DNA from: Cellulomonas sp.
GTDB taxonomy: Bacteria; Actinomycetota; Actinomycetes; Actinomycetales; Cellulomonadaceae
Direction of reading: 5' to 3'
NCBI GenBank assembly: GCA_031178625.1
Contig: JAPSIR010000007.1
Span: forward strand, 1-37,931
DNA length: 37,931 nucleotides
A program made the position numbers and the translations under genes. Shown here one piece after another: positions 1-8,048 of this stretch; position 1 is the first letter of the stretch, and each line of letters begins with the position of its first letter. The notes under the pieces were generated by a model that made no database searches, was not told the origin of the DNA, and was given only the letters and a program-made list of their open reading frames with translations.

Positions 1-2
1 AG

Positions 3-368
3 GGCGAGGTCCTGACGGTCGGCCTGGGAGACCAGCACGCCGGCGCGTGGGTGGCGGCGTGGCTGTTCTCGACGCCGACGCTCCTGGGCGGTGACTGGCT
101 GCAGGCCACCGCCGCGGGCCAGGTCGCAGTGCGGGTGCCCGCGGACGCCACGCCGGGCGCGCACCGCCTCGCGGTGTTCGCGGCCGACGGCAGCGTCATC
201 GGCTGGGCCGCGGTGACCGTGGCCGCCGCGGACGGCAGCACGCCCAGCACGACGCTCGCGGCGACGGGCGGCGTGCCGGCGGTGACGTGGGCGCTGCTCG
301 CGATGGTGCTGGTCGGCGCCGGCGGGGTGCTGGTGCACCGTCGCCGCGCCGGGCTGCGCACGGTCTGA
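3..368 (+). CDS. C-terminal part of a sortase-anchored surface protein (5' truncated by window edge)
   Basis: Frame is open from base 3; ends in LAATG motif + hydrophobic segment + RRRAG positive tail, typical LAxTG (class E type) sorting signal. Confidence 0.75.
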   Translation, partial: GEVLTVGLGDQHAGAWVAAWLFSTPTLLGGDWLQATAAGQVAVRVPADATPGAHRLAVFAADGSVIGWAAVTVAAADGSTPSTTLAATGGVPAVTWALLAMVLVGAGGVLVHRRRAGLRTV

Positions 369-376
369 CGCAGACG

Positions 377-417
377 ACGACGGAGCCGGTCGGGGTCTCC
401 CCGGCCGGCTCCGTCGT
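377..417. terminator. Bidirectional stem-loop terminator
   Basis: Perfect 13-bp inverted repeat ACGACGGAGCCGG / CCGGCTCCGTCGT between convergent genes, with an inner CGGGG/CCCCG stem. Confidence 0.7.
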
Positions 418-427
418 GCGGCGGTGC

Positions 428-724
428 TCAGTGCTCGTCGTAGTGGTCCTCGTGGGCCGCGTGCTTGTGGCCGTCGTGGACGTAGTCGACGTGGTCGTCG
501 TGCGTGACGGCCTCGTGGCCGCAGTCCTCGCCGTGGGCGTGCTGCTCGCCGGTGTGCTCGGCGACGGACTCGTGCTCGTCGTAGTGGTCGCCGTGCTCGG
601 CGTGGCGGTGGGCGCCGTGCACGTAGTCGACGTGGTCGCCGTGCGGGACGGCCTCGTGGCCGCAGCTCTGGCCGTGGCGGTGCTCGTCGGCGGTGTGCTC
701 GGCGTGGACGTCGGTGACGGTCAT
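428..724 (-). CDS. His-rich (putative metal-binding) protein with two ~31-aa repeats
   Basis: 98 aa; repeats CGHEAVPHGDHVDYVHGAHRHAEHGDHYDEH and CGHEAVTHDDHVDYVHDGHKHAAHEDHYDEH; immediately follows ArsR-type gene. Confidence 0.8.
   Translation of the reverse strand: MTVTDVHAEHTADEHRHGQSCGHEAVPHGDHVDYVHGAHRHAEHGDHYDEHESVAEHTGEQHAHGEDCGHEAVTHDDHVDYVHDGHKHAAHEDHYDEH
430..665 (-). repeat. Intragenic tandem duplication, period 141 bp
   Basis: DNA blocks starting gctcgtcgtagtggtc and ending gacggcctcgtggccgcag recur with a 141-nt offset. Confidence 0.75.
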
Positions 725-1062
725 GCGGGTTCCTCCTCGGGGGCGGGGAGCGGGTCCCGTGCGGGGACCGGCTCCCGGACGTGGGCGAGCGCGTCGGCGA
801 CCACGTGGGCCACGTGCTCGTCGGTGACGCGGTACGTGACCTCGCGGCCGGTGCGGGTCGCGGTGACGAGACCGCTCTGCCGCAGGGTGCGCAGGTGCTG
901 GGAGACCAGCGGCTGGGACGTTCCCGTCGCGTCGACGAGCGCCCCCACCGTGCGCGGCTCCTCGGCCAGCAGCCGCAGCAGCCAGAGCCTCGACTCGTGG
1001 CCGAGCACCTTGAAGAGCTCCGCCGCGGCAGCGAGTCCCGGTTCACCGTGCACGAGTGCCAT
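721..1062 (-). CDS. ArsR/SmtB-family metalloregulator
   Basis: MALVHGEPGLAAAAELFKVLGHESRLWLLRLLAEEPRTVGALVDATGTSQPLVSQHLRTLRQSGLV..., winged HTH; overlaps start of the His-rich gene. Confidence 0.85.
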   Translation of the reverse strand: MALVHGEPGLAAAAELFKVLGHESRLWLLRLLAEEPRTVGALVDATGTSQPLVSQHLRTLRQSGLVTATRTGREVTYRVTDEHVAHVVADALAHVREPVPARDPLPAPEEEPA

Positions 1063-1082
1063 CCGACCAGACACGTAGACAT

Positions 1083-1110
1083 ATTGCAATGTCGCTATGT
1101 GTATGCGACA
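1083..1110. promoter_or_regulatory. AT-rich promoter/operator upstream of arsR-type gene
   Basis: Palindrome ATTGCAAT (1083-1090) and perfect inverted repeat TGTCGC-N9-GCGACA (1090-1110) in an otherwise very GC-rich region. Confidence 0.5.
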
Positions 1111-1216
1111 GCGACGCGTTCGCAGCAGGCGGGACGGGCGCCGCCGGTCGCGAGGTGTGCCGTCGGTACCGCAGGAGCTGCGGGATCGATCGGCGCCGCG
1201 CCGCCCGCCCGGCCGG

Positions 1217-1573
1217 TCAGCGGGACTCGCGGGTTCCCCGGCTGATCTCCTGCAGTGCTCCCTCGACCGCAGCGCTGACGGCGGCGAACTCGCGGCGCAC
1301 GGTCGACTCGCCGAGGGGGCCGAGGTTGAGCGCGATCCCGAGCGTCCCGCGGGCCGGCGCGTGAGCTCGACACCGCTGTCGTCCACCCGCACCCCGAGCA
1401 GGAGCCGCATCGAGGACGCGTCAGGGACCGTCGTGCCGTCCTCGTGCGCGAGCGCGCGGCCTGAGCCCGTCGGTTCCCATAGGTAACCGCGCCCGGTGGT
1501 CGTCGCGCGGACCGCCTCGAGGCCCTCCGGGGCGGAGACGCCGGCGGGGAAGGGGGGTCGTCCTCACGTCCAT
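1217..1573 (-). pseudogene. Small protein gene with two apparent compensating frameshifts (unknown family)
   Basis: ATG at 1573 with upstream GAGGAG; coding-like text continues MDVRTT / PFPAGVSAPEGLEAVRATTTGRGYLWEPTGSGRALAHEDGTTVPDASSMRLLLGVRVDDSGVELT / RGTLGIALNLGPLGESTVRREFAAVSAAVEGALQEISRGTRESR* across frames; total length divisible by 3. Confidence 0.4.
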
Positions 1574-1596
1574 CGCGCTGCTCCTCGTGCGTTGAG

Positions 1597-1613
1597 GGTT
1601 TGCAGTGCAAACC
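1597..1613. promoter_or_regulatory. Perfect palindromic operator-like site GGTTTGCA-G-TGCAAACC
   Basis: 8-1-8 perfect inverted repeat, 24 nt upstream of the ATG at 1573. Confidence 0.5.
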
Positions 1614-1717
1614 ACTTCGCTACGGGAAGCGCAGCGCGTCGAGCAGTCGGCCCGGCGCCCTCGTCCGGCCGGCGAGCCCGCGCCCGTGGACGAGGCGCGC
1701 CGCCAGGAGCAGCCGGC

Positions 1718-1742
1718 CCGCACCGCTCGGGCAGCGGTGCGG
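1718..1742. terminator. Stem-loop, terminator-like
   Basis: CCGCACCGCT-cgggc-AGCGGTGCGG, perfect 10-bp stem downstream of the 1813..2325 gene. Confidence 0.45.
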
Positions 1743-1812
1743 ACCTCCCTGCGGGGCGTTCCTGTCGCGGCCCTGCTGAGGCGCACGCCGCCGTGGGCGG
1801 TGACGGTCCCCG

Positions 1813-2325
1813 TCAGCCGCCGATCGCCAGCACGCCGGTCACGACGAGGCTGACCGCGACGGTCCACAGCACGATCGCGACCGCCTGCCACGCCAGGATG
1901 CGCACCCGGTGGACGCCGGAGGCGGCGAGCGCCGCCGCCGTGAAGTGGGTCGGGACGAGCAGGGGCCCGAGCAGGCAGACGCCGGCGACGCCGTAGCGCG
2001 CGAACGCGCGGTCGAACTTCTGCCGGCGGGGGCTGGGCGACTCGTCCAGCGCGACGCCCCGGCCTCCGGCGCGCGTCACGACCGCCTCCCGCGTGCGGAC
2101 CGAGACCAGCACGACCACGAGCACGGCGAGGAAGTTGCCCACGACGGCCGCGACGGCGGCCACGACCGGGTTCAGCCCGCCGACGATGCCGATCGCCGCA
2201 GCTCCCTCGCCCTCGACGAACGGCACCGCACCGGCGAGCGCGACGCCCGCCGGCTGGAGCCACTCGGGCAGCTGGGCGACCAGCTCCTGGAACCGCAGGA
2301 CGACGTCGGACGGTGCGCTTGCCAT
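1813..2325 (-). CDS. Small multidrug-export family membrane protein
   Basis: 170 aa with several TM segments; PFVEGEGAAAIGIVGGLNPVVAAVAAVVGNF and GVCLLGPLLVPTHFTAAALAASG resemble Sm_multidrug_ex family. Confidence 0.7.
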   Translation of the reverse strand: MASAPSDVVLRFQELVAQLPEWLQPAGVALAGAVPFVEGEGAAAIGIVGGLNPVVAAVAAVVGNFLAVLVVVLVSVRTREAVVTRAGGRGVALDESPSPRRQKFDRAFARYGVAGVCLLGPLLVPTHFTAAALAASGVHRVRILAWQAVAIVLWTVAVSLVVTGVLAIGG

Positions 2326-2433
2326 GGGAACCTCGCAGGTGTCGGGGGAGCAGTGGCTCCATGCAACGGCCGGGCCGGAGCCCCGCGGCAGTACCGACGT
2401 GTCACCGGTGCGCGTGCGGAGTCGCGCGCGGGA

Positions 2434-2451
2434 CCATGACGGATGTCATGG
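2434..2451. promoter_or_regulatory. Inverted repeat CCATGAC-GGAT-GTCATGG upstream of two-component operon
   Basis: Perfect 7-4-7 inverted repeat just upstream of the kinase start. Confidence 0.45.
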
Positions 2452-2467
2452 CCGTACCGTCGGTCGC

Positions 2468-3772
2468 ATGGCTGGTCCGGGGCGCACGTCGCCAGGTGGG
2501 AGCACGCGGGTCCGCGGGGACGCGCCGAGCCCGTACGCGGGCGGGGTCCGTGCGACCTGGTGGTACACCGTCGCGGGACTCGTCGTCCTCCACCTCGTCG
2601 TGCTGCTCAACTGGGCGGTGTGGCTGGGGGACCTGCCCGTCTCCGCGGTGCTGCCCGCGGCACCGGCGCTCGCCGCTGCGGGCGCGGTGCTCCAGCTCGT
2701 CGCCGGCACGCTCCTGGTGCGCGACTACCCGGCACGCGCGCTGCGGGACGAGGACGACGACGGCCGCAGCCGCGGCCGACGCCGGCGGTCCGTGGTCGCC
2801 CTGGCGACCGGTGGCGTGGGCGCGGCGCTGCTCGGCGTGGCGACCGGGTCGTGGATGCTGCCCGTCGGCTGCGTGGCCTTCCTGCTGAGCCTGCTGCCGT
2901 GGCCCCGCGGCGTGCGGTTCCGGCTCATCGTCCTGCTGACCGCGGTGCTGGCGGCGCTGTGGGCCGTCGACGCCGCACGGCTGGCGACCGGCGACGACGA
3001 CCCGGGGCGCATCCCGGCGTCGGTCCTGCTGATGCTGCCGACGCTGACGGCGCTGTCGCTGTGGTGGTGGGACCTCGTGCGCGAGCTGGACCGGGCGCGG
3101 GAGACCGCGGGCGCGGTCTCCGCGATGCGGGAGCGGCTCCGGCTGGCGGCCGAGGTCCACGACCTGCAGGGCCACCACCTGCAGGTGGTGGCCCTCCAGC
3201 TGGAGCTGGCCGAACGGCTGATCGAGCGCGACCCCCGCGCCGCGGCCGAGCGGATCCGCACCGCGCGGGCGTCCGTCGACGAGGCCCGCGCGGGCACCCA
3301 CGACCTGGCCACCCGGTTCCGCGGCGTGCCGCTGCCGGACGAGCTGGCCAACGCGGCGGACCTGCTGCGCGCGGCCGGCCACGACGTCCGCGTGAGTCTC
3401 GGGCCCGACGCCGCGGACGCGCCGGCGGACGTGCTGGGCCCGCTGGTGCGGGAGAGCGTCACCAACGTCCTCAAGCACGGCGGGGGCGGCCGTGCCCGCA
3501 TCAGCCTGCGCCGTGACGCCGACCGCTGGCTCTACGTCATCGTGAACGACCGCGTCGTCACGCCGGACCCCGGCGTCGTCGATGACCGCGTGGCCGCCGG
3601 TCCCGGGCCCTCGGGCGCGGTGGGCGGGCAGCCCCGCGGGACCGGCCTCGCGGCGATCCGCGACCGCATCGCCGCGCTCGGGGGCACCGTCGAGGTCCGC
3701 AGCGACGACGAGTTCTCGCTGACCGTCGCCGTCCCCGTCCCCGTGCTCGCGGCGACCGGGGTGCGGTCGTGA
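2468..3772 (+). CDS. DesK/NarX-type sensor histidine kinase
   Basis: N-terminal TM segments, HisKA_3-like EVHDLQGHHLQVVALQLELAERL, HATPase RESVTNVLKH...GTGLAAIRDRIAALGG. Confidence 0.85.
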   Translation: MAGPGRTSPGGSTRVRGDAPSPYAGGVRATWWYTVAGLVVLHLVVLLNWAVWLGDLPVSAVLPAAPALAAAGAVLQLVAGTLLVRDYPARALRDEDDDGRSRGRRRRSVVALATGGVGAALLGVATGSWMLPVGCVAFLLSLLPWPRGVRFRLIVLLTAVLAALWAVDAARLATGDDDPGRIPASVLLMLPTLTALSLWWWDLVRELDRARETAGAVSAMRERLRLAAEVHDLQGHHLQVVALQLELAERLIERDPRAAAERIRTARASVDEARAGTHDLATRFRGVPLPDELANAADLLRAAGHDVRVSLGPDAADAPADVLGPLVRESVTNVLKHGGGGRARISLRRDADRWLYVIVNDRVVTPDPGVVDDRVAAGPGPSGAVGGQPRGTGLAAIRDRIAALGGTVEVRSDDEFSLTVAVPVPVLAATGVRS

Positions 3773-4371
3773 TCCGCGTGCTCGTCGCGGACGACGAGGA
3801 GATGATCCGCACGGCGCTGGCGATGCTGCTGCGGCTCGAGCCCGACCTCGACGTCGTCGCCGAGTGCGCGTCCGGGGCCGAGGCGCTGGCCGAGGGGGAG
3901 CGCACCCGGCCGGACGTGTGCCTGCTCGACCTCGAGATGCCCGGCATCGACGGCATCGAGACCGCGGCCCGCCTCCTCCGCGCGATCCCGACCCGCTGCC
4001 TCGTCGTCACCCGGCACGCGCGGCCCGGCGTGCTGCGGCGGGCGCTGCAGGCGGGCGTCGACGGCTTCCTGCCGAAGTCGCGGCACGCCCAGGACGTGGC
4101 CGCCGTCATCCGGCTGGTGGCGGCCGGACGCCGCTACGTGGACCCCGAGGTGGCGGCGGACGCGCTCGCGGACGAGCGCAGCCCGCTGACCGACCGTGAG
4201 CTCGACGTCCTGCGTGCCGGGCGCCGCGGGGAGACGATCGCCGAGATCGCGGCGGTCGTGCACCTGTCGCCCGGGACCGTGCGCAACCACGTCTCGTCGG
4301 TGCTCGGCAAGCTCGGGGTGGCGTCGCGGCAGCAGGCGGTCCTGCTCGCGGAGGAACGCGGCTGGGTCTAG
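3769..4371 (+). CDS. NarL/LuxR-family response regulator
   Basis: MIRVLVADDEEMIRTALAMLLRLEPDLDVVAE... plus LuxR HTH LTDRELDVLRAGRRGETIAEIAAVVHLSPGTVRNHVSSVLGKLG; 4-nt overlap with kinase. Confidence 0.9.
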   Translation: MIRVLVADDEEMIRTALAMLLRLEPDLDVVAECASGAEALAEGERTRPDVCLLDLEMPGIDGIETAARLLRAIPTRCLVVTRHARPGVLRRALQAGVDGFLPKSRHAQDVAAVIRLVAAGRRYVDPEVAADALADERSPLTDRELDVLRAGRRGETIAEIAAVVHLSPGTVRNHVSSVLGKLGVASRQQAVLLAEERGWV

Positions 4372-4527
4372 CGGGCGGCACGCCATCGCCCCGGTCGGCG
4401 ACCGCGGCCCCGCGTGGCGCACCGCCGCCCGTCCGCACGGGGGACTGGGCGTCGAGCACCCGTCCGTGCCATGGTGCTACGTCCGGTTTGTCCGACAGCA
4501 TCCAGCCCCACGGAGTGCGCCTTGCCG

Positions 4528-5946
4528 ATGATGCCCATGACACCCCGTCCGCGACGCGCCCGTCGCGTCCCCGTCGTCCTCGCCGCCGCCGCGGCGCTCG
4601 TCGTGCCGCTCGCCGCGCCGGCGGCCGCAGGCCCGGCTGCCCCCGCGTCGGTCCCGACGGCCGCCTCCGCGAGCTGCGGCCAGCTCTTCGACGACTTCGC
4701 GTACACGTCGTCGAGCGACCCGTCCCTGCGCGCCCGCGGCTGGTCCGTCCGCACCGGCGGCGGCGGGCCCGGCGTCAGCGGCAACACGTGGTCGGCCGCC
4801 AACGTCGACTTCCCCGGCACGGGTGCCGCCAAGACGATGCGCCTGCGCGCCTCGACCGACGGCACGCCCGCGGGCACCGTCAACGCCGAGGTCAGCCAGG
4901 GGCGCCGCTTCTTCGAGGGCACCTACGCCGCGCGCGTGCGGTTCACCGACGCCCCGATCACGGGCGACGACGGCGACCGCGTGAACCAGACGTTCTTCAC
5001 GATCACGCCGCTCGCCCGGCCCAACGACCCCGACTACGGGGAGATGGACTTCGAGTACCTGCCCAACGGCGGGTGGGGCCAGTCCGGGCCGACGCTGTTC
5101 CTGACGACCTACGAGACCTACCAGCCGGACCCGTGGGTGGCCGACAACCTCAGCACCCCGGTGCGCGGCAGCCTCGCCGGGTGGCGCGACCTCGTCATGC
5201 AGGTGTCGGACGGCACGGTGCGCTACTACGTCGACGGGCGCAAGGTCGCCGAGCACGGCGGGCACGTGTACCCCGAGACGCCGATGCTGCTCGACTTCAA
5301 CATCTGGTTCCTCGACCTCGACGCGCACACCGGCGGCGTGAGCCGCTACGAGCAGGAGGTCGACTACGTCTACTACACCGACCGCGAGGTGCTCACCCCC
5401 ACGGCCGTGACGTCCCGCGTCGCGGCGTACCGGTCGTCGGGTGTCACGCACCGCGACGACGTCCGGACCGGCCCGTGCACGCCGTCCCCGGTGCCCGACC
5501 CCGGCACGAACCCGACGCCGGCCCCGACCACCCCGCCGACCGCCGGTGCCACGGGCGCGGTCCGCTCCGGAATCGCCGGCAAGTGCCTCGACGTCTCGGG
5601 CGGCAACACCGCCAACGGCACCCGCGTGCAGCTGTGGGACTGCAACGGCACCGCCGCCCAGCGCTGGACCGCGTGGTCCGACGGCACGCTGCGGGCGTTC
5701 GGCAAGTGCCTCGACGCGCGCGACTACGGCACCGCCGACGGCACGAAGCTGCACCTGTGGGACTGCGGCGCGAGCCAGGTCAACCAGCGGTTCGTCGAGC
5801 ACGACGGCGGGTACCGCAACCCGGTCTCGGGCCGGTGCGTCGACGACCCGGGGGCGTCCACGGCCAACGGCACGCAGCTGCAGCTGTGGACGTGCAACGG
5901 CACGGCGGCGCAGAAGTGGTCGCGCCCGGGAGCCGTGCTGCGCTGA
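4528..5946 (+). CDS. Secreted GH16-like glycosidase/lectin with C-terminal ricin-type beta-trefoil (CBM13-like) domain
   Basis: Signal peptide; YGEMDFEYLP fits ExDxE-type GH16 motif; Pro/Thr linker; three repeats QLWDCNGTAAQRW, HLWDCGASQVNQRF, QLWTCNGTAAQKW. Confidence 0.8.
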   Translation: MMPMTPRPRRARRVPVVLAAAAALVVPLAAPAAAGPAAPASVPTAASASCGQLFDDFAYTSSSDPSLRARGWSVRTGGGGPGVSGNTWSAANVDFPGTGAAKTMRLRASTDGTPAGTVNAEVSQGRRFFEGTYAARVRFTDAPITGDDGDRVNQTFFTITPLARPNDPDYGEMDFEYLPNGGWGQSGPTLFLTTYETYQPDPWVADNLSTPVRGSLAGWRDLVMQVSDGTVRYYVDGRKVAEHGGHVYPETPMLLDFNIWFLDLDAHTGGVSRYEQEVDYVYYTDREVLTPTAVTSRVAAYRSSGVTHRDDVRTGPCTPSPVPDPGTNPTPAPTTPPTAGATGAVRSGIAGKCLDVSGGNTANGTRVQLWDCNGTAAQRWTAWSDGTLRAFGKCLDARDYGTADGTKLHLWDCGASQVNQRFVEHDGGYRNPVSGRCVDDPGASTANGTQLQLWTCNGTAAQKWSRPGAVLR

Positions 5947-5969
5947 TCCGAGGCCGGCCCGGAGGGGGC

Positions 5970-5999
5970 GGGGGCCGGGCCGTCGTCGGCCCGGCCCCC
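5970..5999. terminator. Stem-loop terminator
   Basis: GGGGGCCGGGCC-gtcgtc-GGCCCGGCCCCC, perfect 12-bp stem right after the stop at 5946. Confidence 0.75.
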
Positions 6000-6039
6000 C
6001 GGGGGGACACCGGCCGCGCGCGTCGGTAGCGTCGGGGGC

Positions 6040-6222
6040 ATGGTGCACGAGGACGCAGGACGCGGGCCCTTCGGCTGGGTGGCGGTGCTGTTCTCGCTGC
6101 TGGTCCTCGCCGCGGGCCTGGCCGTCGGCGTCGTCACCGGCCAGTGGTGGGCGCTGCTGTGCGCCTCGGGTCTCGTGGTCCTCCCGGTGGCGGCCCGGCC
6201 GTCGCGCAGGGCGGCGCGGTGA
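6040..6222 (+). CDS. Small membrane protein (60 aa)
   Basis: Two hydrophobic segments; stop overlaps start of next gene (GTGA). Confidence 0.6.
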   Translation: MVHEDAGRGPFGWVAVLFSLLVLAAGLAVGVVTGQWWALLCASGLVVLPVAARPSRRAAR

Positions 6223-6698
6223 GCGCCGACGACCACGACGGCGGCCTCCCCGCCAGCCGTCCACCCGGTCACCTGCCGGCCGTCAGCGACTGGACGCTGG
6301 ACTCCGCCGCCGAGCTGTCCGGCCTGCGCGCAGGCATCCGACGCGCGATCAACGGCGCCGTGGGACGTGCCGAGGAGGTGCCGCTCGACGACGTCCCGGA
6401 GCACATGTGCCTCGTCGCCACCGAGCTCGCCACCAACGGCCTCGAGCACGGCGCGCCGCCGGTGCAGGTGCGCCTGCACGCCGACGGGTTCACGTTCGTC
6501 CTCGACGTCGCCGACCGGGACCTGCGGGACGAGCCGCGGGTCGCCGGCGACCGTCCCCCGGGGCGCGGGGGCTTCGGACTGGCCATCGCGCGGCGGCTCG
6601 CCGTCGACGTCGGCTGGTACCGCAGCACCGAGGCGAAGCACGTGTGGGCGCAGTTCACGCTCCCGGAGGAGGCGCGCGCCGTCGAGCCACGTGCGTGA
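6219..6698 (+). CDS. RsbW-like ATP-binding protein (anti-sigma factor type HATPase)
   Basis: HATPase_c_2-like: LVATELATNGLEHGAPPVQVRL...FVLDVADRD...GRGGFGLAIARRLAVDVGW. Confidence 0.8.
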   Translation: MSADDHDGGLPASRPPGHLPAVSDWTLDSAAELSGLRAGIRRAINGAVGRAEEVPLDDVPEHMCLVATELATNGLEHGAPPVQVRLHADGFTFVLDVADRDLRDEPRVAGDRPPGRGGFGLAIARRLAVDVGWYRSTEAKHVWAQFTLPEEARAVEPRA

Positions 6699-6703
6699 GG
6701 GCG

Positions 6704-6862
6704 TCAGCCCCCGTCCGGCGTCGCGACGTCCGCGACCTCCTGCGCGCTCCGGCGCCGACGCTTGTGCGGGGGCCGCGGCACCCGGTCGGAGGTCCGGCAC
6801 GTCTCGCCGGGCCGGGCGCCGCAGCGCGGGCAGGTGACGGTCTCGTACGTCTCGTCGTCCAC
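6704..6862 (-). CDS. Small zinc-ribbon-like protein (52 aa)
   Basis: MDDETYETVTCPRCGARPGETCRTSDRVPRPPHKRRRR: CxxC...C...H pattern; GTG start inferred. Confidence 0.5.
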   Translation of the reverse strand: MDDETYETVTCPRCGARPGETCRTSDRVPRPPHKRRRRSAQEVADVATPDGG

Positions 6863-6977
6863 GGTCCGAGCGTGCCGGTCGTGCGTCCGACTCGCGACCG
6901 GCCGAGGCGCCCGCCGCGTGAACAACGGACGAACGCATGGTGCGCCGGCGCGTCGTGGCGGCCCCGGACCCGTGGCG

Positions 6978-7886
6978 TCACTCGTCGGCAGGCTCGTTCT
7001 TGCTGCGGATCACGAGGCGCGGGTCGGGCGTCCCGACGACCTCGGCGTCCTTGCCCTCGTAGTCGAACTGCCCGAGGAAGAACCGCATCGCGTTGATGCG
7101 GGCCCGCTTCTTGTCGTTGGAGCGGATGACCGTCCAGCGTGCGTACCGCTTGTCCGTCCGGCGGAACATCTCCTCCTTGGCCGCGGTGTAGTCCTCCCAG
7201 CGGTCCAGCGAGGCGAGGTCCATCGGCGACAGCTTCCACCGGCGCACCGGGTCGAGCTGGCGGATCGCGAACCGGGTGCGCTGCTCCGTGCGCGACACCG
7301 AGAACCACAGCTTCGTCAGGTGGACCCCGGACTCGACGAGCATCCGCTCGAACGCGGGCGCCTGCGCCATGAAGGTCGCGTACTCCTCGTCCGTGCAGAA
7401 CCCCATCACCCGCTCGACGCCGGCGCGGTTGTACCAGGACCGGTCGAACATGACGATCTCGCCGGCGGTGGGCAGGTGCTGGACGTACCGCTGGAAGTAC
7501 CACTGGCCGCGCTCGCGGTCGCTCGGCTTGGACAGCGCCACCACGCGGGCCGTGCGGGGGTTGAGGTGCTCGGTGAACCGCTTGATGGTGCCGCCCTTGC
7601 CGGCCGCGTCCCGCCCCTCGAAGAGGATCACCGCCCGCCGGTCGTTGTCCTCGAGCCAGTACTGGAACTTCAGCAGCTCGACCTGGAGCCGGTACTTCTC
7701 CACCTCGTACGCGTCCCGGTCCATGAGCTCGGCGTACGGGTAGCCCTCCTGCCACGTGTGGACGGGGTCGCCCTGCGGGTCGACCAGGTCCGGGTCGGGC
7801 GTGTGGCCGTCACGGACGGTGTAGCCGGTGTCGCGCAGGTACTCGATGTACTCGCGCAGGTCGCGCGGCGGGTCGGTGACGCCCAT
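6978..7886 (-). CDS. ppk2: Polyphosphate kinase 2
   Basis: VILFEGRDAAGKGGTIKRFTEHLNPR (Walker A), MFDRSWYNRAGVERVMGF (Walker B), PPK2 lid motifs. Confidence 0.95.
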   Translation of the reverse strand: MGVTDPPRDLREYIEYLRDTGYTVRDGHTPDPDLVDPQGDPVHTWQEGYPYAELMDRDAYEVEKYRLQVELLKFQYWLEDNDRRAVILFEGRDAAGKGGTIKRFTEHLNPRTARVVALSKPSDRERGQWYFQRYVQHLPTAGEIVMFDRSWYNRAGVERVMGFCTDEEYATFMAQAPAFERMLVESGVHLTKLWFSVSRTEQRTRFAIRQLDPVRRWKLSPMDLASLDRWEDYTAAKEEMFRRTDKRYARWTVIRSNDKKRARINAMRFFLGQFDYEGKDAEVVGTPDPRLVIRSKNEPADE

Positions 7887-7983
7887 GCGTCCTCCTCCGT
7901 GCTCGGCGGGCGGGCGCCGCCGTACGGTCGGACGCCTCTCGACGGGCCACGCCGCGCGGCGCGCCCTCCCCGAGTCTGCGCAG

Positions 7984-8017
7984 CGCCGCGCACGTCGGCG
8001 ACCCGACGTGCGCGGCG
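7984..8017. terminator. Stem-loop terminator downstream of ribosomal protein operon
   Basis: CGCCGCGCACGTCGG-CGAC-CCGACGTGCGCGGCG, perfect 15-bp stem with 4-nt loop. Confidence 0.75.
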
Positions 8018-8048
8018 GCGCGCACGACCGCCCATGCCGTCCGCGCCG

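Noticed and set aside
430-665. Possible CRISPR or minisatellite array
   Set aside because: Only two diverged units, in frame within a protein; an intragenic duplication.
287-1078. 263-aa plus-strand ORF rich in VVVV/GVL
   Set aside because: It is the antisense of the His-rich repeat gene and ArsR gene; apparent hydrophobicity is due to reading GTC/GTG antisense of His/Asp codons.
4477-6264. 595-aa minus-strand ORF
   Set aside because: Antisense to the GH16/ricin-lectin gene; no family features.
7984-8017. Small RNA gene
   Set aside because: Isolated hairpin at the end of an operon is better explained as a terminator; no promoter-like sequence recognised.
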